DNA from: an uncultured Oscillospiraceae bacterium
GTDB taxonomy: Bacteria > Bacillota > Clostridia > Oscillospirales > Oscillospiraceae
Reading direction: 5' to 3'
Assembly (NCBI GenBank): GCA_900752445.1
Contig: CAADVN010000272.1
Location: forward strand, 1 to 19,017
DNA length: 19,017 nt
In this document: piece by piece, positions 14,313-19,017 of the stretch
How positions within the stretch are numbered: the stretch's first letter is position 1
Layout: the number at the start of each line of letters is the position of its first letter
The notes under the pieces: model-generated
Databases searched by the model: none
Seen by the model: the letters and a program-made list of their open reading frames with translations, nothing else
What the model was told of the DNA's origin: nothing
Made by a program: the position numbers and the translations under genes

Positions 14313-14633
14313 ATGGAAGGGCCTAAACTGGACTGGGCGCGTGACCTGCCCGGCAAGATGGCAAAGAAATGGCCGCGGGACGAGCGCGGCGAATTTGTGG
14401 CGGCGGCGTATCTCACGAGCTGCTCGCAGCTGGACATGAGCGACGCCATCATCACGGGGATGCTGGACTCCTTTGAGATCCCTTATGTCAGGAAATACCC
14501 GCATTACGGCGGATTTGGCAATCTGATGCTTGGAATAAGCGCGGAGGGCGTGGACATATTCGTGCCCGAGACCATGCTCGAGGATGCTAAGAACATACTT
14601 GAAGGAGAGTCGGAAGATGAAGAGGAGCTATAA
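14313..14633 (+). CDS. DUF2007-like putative signal-transducing protein
   Basis: A 106-aa soluble protein. Residues about 28-98 resemble DUF2007, a small ferredoxin-like alpha-beta fold annotated as a putative signal transducer: AAYLTSCSQLDMSDAIITGM leads to a helix, LDSFEIPYVRKYPHYGGFGN, and a final FVPETMLEDAKNIL helix. No catalytic residues are evident. The tail is very acidic (EGESEDEEEL). It starts 15 bases after rlmH, and its end overlaps the start of the phosphosugar mutase by 17 bases, so the pair is probably translationally coupled. Confidence 0.7.
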   Translation: MEGPKLDWARDLPGKMAKKWPRDERGEFVAAAYLTSCSQLDMSDAIITGMLDSFEIPYVRKYPHYGGFGNLMLGISAEGVDIFVPETMLEDAKNILEGESEDEEEL

Positions 14634-16350
14634 GGAAGAATATCAGTACTGGCTGGACAGCCCCGCGCTCGGCGAGGAGGAGTGGAAGGAGCTCTCCGCC
14701 ATTGCCGAGGACGAGAAGGAGATAGAAAGCCGCTTTTTCGCGCCGCTGGAGTTCGGCACGGCGGGCCTGAGGGGCATAATGGCGACGGGCCTGAACCGTA
14801 TGAACATCCACGTCATACGCTGGGCGACGCAGGCCTTTGCGACGGTCATCAAGAACGAGGGCGAGGAGGCCTGCGAGAAGGGCGTCGTCGTCTGCTACGA
14901 CTGCCGGCTCAACAGCGAGCGCTTTGCCCGCGAGGCCGCGGGCGTCATGGCCGCGAACGGCATCAGGGTGAAGATCTTCGACGCGCTGCGGCCCACGCCG
15001 GAGCTCTCCTTCGGCGTCATCCACTACGGCGCCACGGCGGGCATCAACATCACGGCGAGCCACAACCCGAGGGAGGATAACGGCTACAAGGAGTACTGGT
15101 CCGACGGCGCGCAGCTGCCGCCGCAGCACGCGGCCGCGGTCGCGGCGGAGATGGCGAAGATAGACATATTCCACGACGTCAAGCGCCTCGGCTTCGACGA
15201 GGCCATGGCGACGGGCCTGGTCGAGGTCATAGGCAGGGAGACGGACGAGGCGTTTTTGGAGAACGTCATGGCCATGTCCGTCAACAAGGCCGTTGTGGAA
15301 AAGGTCGCGGACGAGTTCAAGATCGTGTATACGCCTTTCCACGGCGCGGGCTACAAGCTGGTGCCCGAGGCCCTGAAGCGCCTGGGCGTGAAGCACCTCT
15401 ATCCCGAGCCGCAGCAGATGGTCATAGACGGCAACTTCCCGACGGTCGTGAGCCCGAACCCGGAGAACCCGGAGGGCTTCTACCTCGCGGTCGATTTGGC
15501 CAAGCAGGTGGGCAGCGACCTCATAATCGGCACCGACCCGGATTCCGACAGGGTCGGCACCATGGTCAGGGGCAAGGACGGGGAGTACCGCACCATCACC
15601 GGCAACCAGATGGGCGTGCTGCTGCTCGACTACATCATCACGGCGAAGAGGGAGACGGGCACGCTGCCCGCGAACGCGGCCTTCCTCAAGACCATCGTCA
15701 CGACGAACATGGGCCGCGAGATAGCGGAGAAGAACGGCGTCCACGTGGACGAGACCTTCACCGGCTTCAAGTTCATGGCCGAGAAGCTGGCCGAGTACAA
15801 GAGGGACGGCAGCTACGACTACATCCTCGCGTATGAGGAGAGCTACGGCTATATGATGGGCGACTACGTGCGGGACAAGGACGCGGTGACGGCCTCGATG
15901 ATGATAGCCGAGATGGCGGCGTACTACTTCTCGAAGGGCATGACGCTGGCGGACGCGCTCGAGGGCCTGTACGAGAAGTACGGCTGGTTCCTGGAGAAGA
16001 CGCTGAACCTGGTGATGCCGGGCCTGGACGGGCTGGAGAAGATGAAGAACCTGATGGCGAGCCTGAGGGCCAAGCCGCCGCGCGAGATAGGCGGGGCCGT
16101 GGTCATGGGCATGCGCGACTACCAGAGCGGCACGGTGTCGGTCGCGGAGCTGGGCGTCGTGGGCAAGACGCACATATCCGGCTCGAACGTGCTGTACTTC
16201 GAGCTCGAGGACGGCACGGCGTTCATCATAAGGCCGTCCGGCACGGAGCCGAAGATCAAGGTCTACATCCTTGCCCAGGGCGAGGACAGGGCCGACTGCG
16301 AGGCCAAGCTCGCAAGGTATACCGAGTTTGCGGAGAGTCTCAAGAACTGA
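14617..16350 (+). CDS. Phosphosugar mutase (phosphoglucomutase family)
   Basis: A 577-aa alpha-D-phosphohexomutase, probably interconverting glucose 1- and 6-phosphate, with mannose phosphates possible. All four active-site elements are present: TASHNP with phosphoserine S148, metal loop GTDPDSDR (D307, D309, D311), sugar loop EESYGY (407-412), and phosphate loop RPSGTEPK (539-546). The length fits the PgcA group. I start at the ATG at 14617, which has AAGGAG nine bases upstream. An ATG 33 bases earlier lacks a site. Glucose 1-phosphate feeds wall polymer and lipid anchor synthesis, which fits the surrounding envelope genes, though glycogen or general metabolism is equally possible. Confidence 0.93.
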   Translation: MKRSYKEEYQYWLDSPALGEEEWKELSAIAEDEKEIESRFFAPLEFGTAGLRGIMATGLNRMNIHVIRWATQAFATVIKNEGEEACEKGVVVCYDCRLNSERFAREAAGVMAANGIRVKIFDALRPTPELSFGVIHYGATAGINITASHNPREDNGYKEYWSDGAQLPPQHAAAVAAEMAKIDIFHDVKRLGFDEAMATGLVEVIGRETDEAFLENVMAMSVNKAVVEKVADEFKIVYTPFHGAGYKLVPEALKRLGVKHLYPEPQQMVIDGNFPTVVSPNPENPEGFYLAVDLAKQVGSDLIIGTDPDSDRVGTMVRGKDGEYRTITGNQMGVLLLDYIITAKRETGTLPANAAFLKTIVTTNMGREIAEKNGVHVDETFTGFKFMAEKLAEYKRDGSYDYILAYEESYGYMMGDYVRDKDAVTASMMIAEMAAYYFSKGMTLADALEGLYEKYGWFLEKTLNLVMPGLDGLEKMKNLMASLRAKPPREIGGAVVMGMRDYQSGTVSVAELGVVGKTHISGSNVLYFELEDGTAFIIRPSGTEPKIKVYILAQGEDRADCEAKLARYTEFAESLKN

Positions 16351-16353
16351 TAT

Positions 16354-16917
16354 ATGAGAGAATATCTGAAAATCCTATGGGCCTTCATGAAAGTGGGGGC
16401 CCTTACCTTCGGCGGCGGCTATGCCATGCTGCCCATTTTGCAGAAGGACATAGTCGAGCGCAACGGCTGGGCCAGCGAGGAGGAGATCATGGACTACTAC
16501 GCCATGGCCCAGTGCCTGCCCGGCATCATCATGATAAACACCTCGGTGTTCATAGGCAGGAAGCACAAGGGCGTCCCGGGCGGCGTCGTGGCGGGCGTGG
16601 CCTCGTCCATACCCAGCCTCGTCATCATCACGGTCATCGCCATGTTCCTGAACGCCTTTGCGGAATACGCGGTGGTAGAAAACGCCTTTGCGGGCATCCG
16701 GGTCTGCGTGGTCGTGCTCATAATAAACGCGGTGGTGAAGCTCTGGAAGAGCGCCATCGTGGACTGGCTGAGCTTTCTTTTCATCTTTGCGCCGGTGTGC
16801 GCGCTCTCGCTGTTCACGCGGGTGTCGCCGGTGCTCCTGGTCGTCGCGGCGGCTGTGCTGGGCGTGGTGTTCAGCCAGATAAAGTGGAGCAGGGCGAAGA
16901 AGGAGGGCGGCAAATGA
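16354..16917 (+). CDS. Chromate transporter subunit, first half
   Basis: A 187-aa integral membrane protein of the chromate ion transporter (CHR) family, short form, in which two half-size proteins replace one long ChrA. The family signature is clear: GALTFGGGYAMLPILQKDIV, then GW, then CLPGIIMINTSVFIGRKHKG. About five to six hydrophobic segments follow. It begins three bases after the mutase stop without a strong ribosome site and overlaps its partner by four bases (ATGA). CHR pairs are widespread in Clostridia; the natural substrate may not be chromate. Confidence 0.9.
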   Translation: MREYLKILWAFMKVGALTFGGGYAMLPILQKDIVERNGWASEEEIMDYYAMAQCLPGIIMINTSVFIGRKHKGVPGGVVAGVASSIPSLVIITVIAMFLNAFAEYAVVENAFAGIRVCVVVLIINAVVKLWKSAIVDWLSFLFIFAPVCALSLFTRVSPVLLVVAAAVLGVVFSQIKWSRAKKEGGK

Positions 16918-17498
16918 TACTTTTGCAGCTCTTCTGGGAGTTTCTCAAGATAGGCCTGTTCTCCGTCGGAGGGGGCATGGCCACGCTGCCGTTTTTGTAC
17001 GATCTGTCCGACAAGATGGGCTGGTATACCTACGCCCAGCTTGCAGATATGGTCGCTGTGAGCGAGTCCACGCCGGGCCCGGTGGGCATCAACATGGCCA
17101 CATATGTGGGCTATACCGTCGGCGGTTTCGGCGGGGCGGTGCTCGCCACGCTGGGCGTCTTGGTGCCGGGCACGGTCATCGTGCTCATCATCGCGGGCAT
17201 GCTGGCCAAGTTCCGGGGCAACAAGTACGTGGACGCGGCCTTCTACGGCCTGCGCCCGGCCTCGACGGGGCTCATCGCCGCCGCGGGCGTCTCGGTCATC
17301 GGCGTCGCGCTGCTCAATACGGCGCTGTACGAGGAGACGGGCAGGCTCCTGGACCTCGTGTCGGTGAAGGCCGTCATCCTGGCCGTAGTGCTCTGGATGC
17401 TCACGAACGTCGTGAAGCCGACGAAGAAGCTGCACCCGGTCGTGTTCATCGCGGCCTCGGCGGTGGTGGGCATAGTGTTCTCCTTCGCCGGGGCTTAA
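16914..17498 (+). CDS. Chromate transporter subunit, second half
   Basis: A 194-aa membrane protein paralogous to the preceding gene and expected to pair with it. It carries the N-terminal signature GLFSVGGGMATLPFLYDL, and the central STPGPVGINMATYVGYTVGG loop that is the CHR hallmark, more canonical here than in the first half. Its ATG overlaps the stop of the first gene (ATGA). AAGGAGGG lies upstream inside that gene. The last four bases overlap the end of the convergent ylbJ gene. Confidence 0.92.
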   Translation: MILLQLFWEFLKIGLFSVGGGMATLPFLYDLSDKMGWYTYAQLADMVAVSESTPGPVGINMATYVGYTVGGFGGAVLATLGVLVPGTVIVLIIAGMLAKFRGNKYVDAAFYGLRPASTGLIAAAGVSVIGVALLNTALYEETGRLLDLVSVKAVILAVVLWMLTNVVKPTKKLHPVVFIAASAVVGIVFSFAGA

Positions 17499-18451
17499 AG
17501 CAGGAGCGCGGCGAGGTTCAGGGCTGCCGCAAAAGAGAACAGGGCGCTCATGCACCGCCCGGCGAAATGCCGGGCGGTGTCCATGTTTTCTGCCACGGCG
17601 GAGGTCTGGAAGTGCACGGAGAGTCCGCCCCAGCCGATGACGGCGGCGCAGAGGGCGAGGTTCAGGGGCGTCGCCGCAAGGCCGCGCATCGCCCCGACGC
17701 CGCTGCCCAGCTCGAAGAAGCCGACGACGAGCGCCCGCGCGGCGGAAACCTCGAGGCCCGTGAGCTCAGAGAGCCCCAGCGCCAGCGCGGGCAGGAGGCC
17801 CACGGCGTCGAGCACCGCGACGACGACGCCGAAGGCCAGGACGAAGCCGCAGACGTTGAGCATGTTCCGCACGGAGGCGAGCACGGCGGCGGGCAGCGCG
17901 CCCGTGCCGACGGGCGAGGGCTCGGGCAGGGCGTATGCCCGGCTGCGATGGCCGAAGGAGAGCAGGAGACCGGATAATAATGCAGCAAGGATGTGGGAAA
18001 TATACAATATCACGCCCGCCCGGACGGAGCCGAAGACGCCCGCTCCGGCGGCCCCGAGGATGAAGGCGGGCCCGGAGTTGTTGCAGAAGCCGAGGAGCCT
18101 CTCGCCCTCGGCCCTGGAGAGCTCGCCGCGCCGCACGAGGCCCGCGACGGAGGCTGCGCCGAGAGGGTAGCCGGCCATGAGCCCGAGGATGAGCGCCGCG
18201 CAGCCGGGGCCTGAGACGCCGAAGAGCCGCGACATGGCGGGAGCCGCAAGGCGCCCGAGGCGCGAGGGCAGGCCCAGCTCCTGCACGAGCGCCGAGATGA
18301 CGAAGAAGGGGAAGAGCGAGGGTATGAGCACCTCGCAGCAGAGCGCGAGGGCGCGCCTTGCGCCCTCCATAGCCTCGGCGGAGCAGACGATGAGGCCCAG
18401 AGCGGCGCAGACGGCGGCTGCGGTCATGAGCGCGGACGCGCCCTTTTTCAT
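17495..18451 (-). CDS. ylbJ: Sporulation integral membrane protein YlbJ
   Basis: A 318-aa polytopic membrane protein with the nucleoside-recognition (Gate) fold, most like YlbJ, a mother-cell membrane protein needed for proper spore coat or cortex formation in Bacillus. Supporting motifs are LMAGYPLGAASVAGLVRRG (94-99 core), the conserved GFCNNSGPAFILG (121-133) and a second half-repeat with GFFELGSGVGAMRG. It is shorter than the roughly 400-aa Bacillus protein. GGGGGTG precedes the ATG at 18451. It diverges from yqfC-yqfD, which are also sporulation genes, and converges on the chromate transporter pair. Confidence 0.85.
   Translation of the reverse strand: MKKGASALMTAAAVCAALGLIVCSAEAMEGARRALALCCEVLIPSLFPFFVISALVQELGLPSRLGRLAAPAMSRLFGVSGPGCAALILGLMAGYPLGAASVAGLVRRGELSRAEGERLLGFCNNSGPAFILGAAGAGVFGSVRAGVILYISHILAALLSGLLLSFGHRSRAYALPEPSPVGTGALPAAVLASVRNMLNVCGFVLAFGVVVAVLDAVGLLPALALGLSELTGLEVSAARALVVGFFELGSGVGAMRGLAATPLNLALCAAVIGWGGLSVHFQTSAVAENMDTARHFAGRCMSALFSFAAALNLAALLL
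17553..17579 (+). terminator. Hairpin inside ylbJ, possible terminator
   Basis: CACCGCCCGGC and GCCGGGCGGTG form a perfect 11-bp stem around a GAAAT loop. It lies 54 bases past the transporter stop but within the C-terminal codons of ylbJ. On the plus strand TGTCCATGTTTT follows, a poor U-tract. It may end the plus-strand operon where the convergent genes leave no spacer. Confidence 0.35.
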
Positions 18452-18529
18452 GGTAACACCCCCAAAGAAGCCTTGTCTCAGAATTATATTTGCGCCCGGG
18501 ACATAAAATCACCTTACGGAGGTGATACG
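18452..18529. promoter_or_regulatory. Divergent control region, ylbJ and yqfC
   Basis: On the minus strand a perfect TATAAT (18488-18483) lies about 32 bases before ylbJ with a weak -35 (TGATTT at 18511-18506). On the plus strand CATAAAAT (18502-18509) resembles the sigma-E -10 box CATACAAT. The nearest ATATT lies only 11 bases away, shorter than the usual sigma-E spacing. GGAGGTGAT (18518-18526) is an almost full-length match to the 16S anti-Shine-Dalgarno for yqfC. Confidence 0.4.
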
Positions 18530-18796
18530 ATGTCCGGCAAGGGCTTCCGCGAGGAGATAGCCGACAGGCTGGAACTGCCAGCGGGCGCGGCGGGGCTGAC
18601 GAAGCTGACGGTCATGGGCAGCAGCCGCGCGCTCATAGAGGACCACCGCGGACTCGCGGGCTATACGAGCCAGAGGATAGACGTGAACGCCGGGCGCATG
18701 AGGCTCACGATACACGGCGAGGGGCTTCAGCTTGCAGCCATGGACAGGGAGGCCCTGCTGGTCACGGGGCGGATACTCTCGGTGGAGTTCCAATGA
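18530..18796 (+). CDS. yqfC: Sporulation protein YqfC
   Basis: An 88-aa protein of the YqfC family, expressed in the mother cell under sigma-E in Bacillus and of unknown biochemical role. It has the family layout: an N-terminal RLELP turn, LTVMGSSRALIEDHRGLAGY close to the Bacillus VGxxxxxIENHRGLxxF stretch, and the end LLVTGRILSVEFQ, like the Bacillus GKIDSVQF. The start ATG at 18530 is set by the strong ribosome site six bases upstream. An earlier ATG at 18473 runs through the intergenic control region and is rejected. It overlaps yqfD by four bases. Confidence 0.9.
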   Translation: MSGKGFREEIADRLELPAGAAGLTKLTVMGSSRALIEDHRGLAGYTSQRIDVNAGRMRLTIHGEGLQLAAMDREALLVTGRILSVEFQ

Positions 18797-19017
18797 GGCG
18801 GCGCTTCATGCTGCGCGGGAACCTGCGCCTGGAGGTGCAGGGCGCGGAGCCCTCGCGGTTTTTGAACCGTCTGACGGAGTCCGGGCTCTGTTTTTGGGAC
18901 GCGGAGCCCGTGGACGGCTTTGCGATAAGGATATCGCTGGGCTCGAAGGACCTGGCGGCGGCGCAGGCCCTGGCGCCGCGCTGCCAGGGTACGCTGAAGG
19001 TGCTCAGGGCCGGCCGG
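18793..19017 (+). CDS. yqfD: Sporulation protein YqfD, N-terminal part
   Basis: The first 75 residues of YqfD, a stage IV membrane-associated sporulation protein. It begins MRRRFMLRGNLRLEVQGAEP, then SRFLNRLTESGLCFWDAE, matching the family opening in which GxVxLxxxGxxxERFLN is followed by a short alpha-beta unit. The membrane segments expected further on lie past the window end. The ATG overlaps the yqfC stop (ATGA), so the two are coupled as in other sporulating Firmicutes. Confidence 0.88.
   Translation, partial: MRRRFMLRGNLRLEVQGAEPSRFLNRLTESGLCFWDAEPVDGFAIRISLGSKDLAAAQALAPRCQGTLKVLRAGR

Noticed and set aside
14587..16173. Minus-strand open frame of 528 codons opposite the phosphosugar mutase
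   Set aside because: Same shadow pattern; the plus strand carries all four mutase active-site motifs.
1..19017. CRISPR array, prophage or insertion sequence
   Set aside because: No regular spaced repeats, no transposase or integrase gene, and no terminal inverted repeats with target duplications were seen.

Overview
The window looks like chromosomal DNA of a GC-rich, endospore-forming member of the Clostridia, probably an Oscillospirales-type gut or anaerobic Firmicute. This is inferred from gene content: the WalR/WalK system with YycH- and YycI-like partners, two secreted S-layer-homology (SLH) proteins, a YlbJ/YqfC/YqfD sporulation group, a Firmicute-type tmRNA, and very high GC in third codon positions. 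Most of it is housekeeping DNA. I see no CRISPR array, transposase, phage module or defence island.

Layout. Bases 1-490 hold a scrambled junction: a YibE/F-family membrane-protein fragment joined in frame to the middle of an O6-alkylguanine-DNA alkyltransferase (Ogt) on the minus strand, with the Ogt C-terminus on the plus strand, head to head at a CCCCGGGG palindrome. Bases 503-6694 are almost all minus strand. In transcription order they are a 78-aa small protein, smpB, an SLH-DUF2927 secreted protein, a cyclophilin, ssrA (tmRNA) with a perfect palindromic terminator, then a separately promoted SLH protein behind a terminator-like leader hairpin, and a small-molecule phosphotransferase.

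From 6821 to 17498 everything runs on the plus strand in two tight groups. The first is NUDIX hydrolase (ADP-ribose type)-walR-walK-yycH-yycI. The second starts at a strong promoter at 11636 and runs murA-walJ(yycJ)-rlmH-DUF2007 protein-phosphosugar mutase-chromate transporter pair. Many neighbours overlap by 1 to 17 bases, which suggests translational coupling. The walRK and murA-walJ genes all concern the cell wall, so the block reads as an envelope-homeostasis locus with ribosome and carbohydrate housekeeping genes attached.

Bases 17495-19017 hold ylbJ on the minus strand, convergent with the transporter pair, and divergent yqfC-yqfD, the latter cut by the window edge. All three belong to sporulation families.

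The points most worth checking are the inverted Ogt/YibE-F junction (biological rearrangement or assembly chimera), the leader hairpin and mosaic composition of the first SLH gene, the linkage of smpB and ssrA around an SLH-DUF2927 gene, and the small protein upstream of smpB. I do not see strong evidence for an undescribed multi-gene system.
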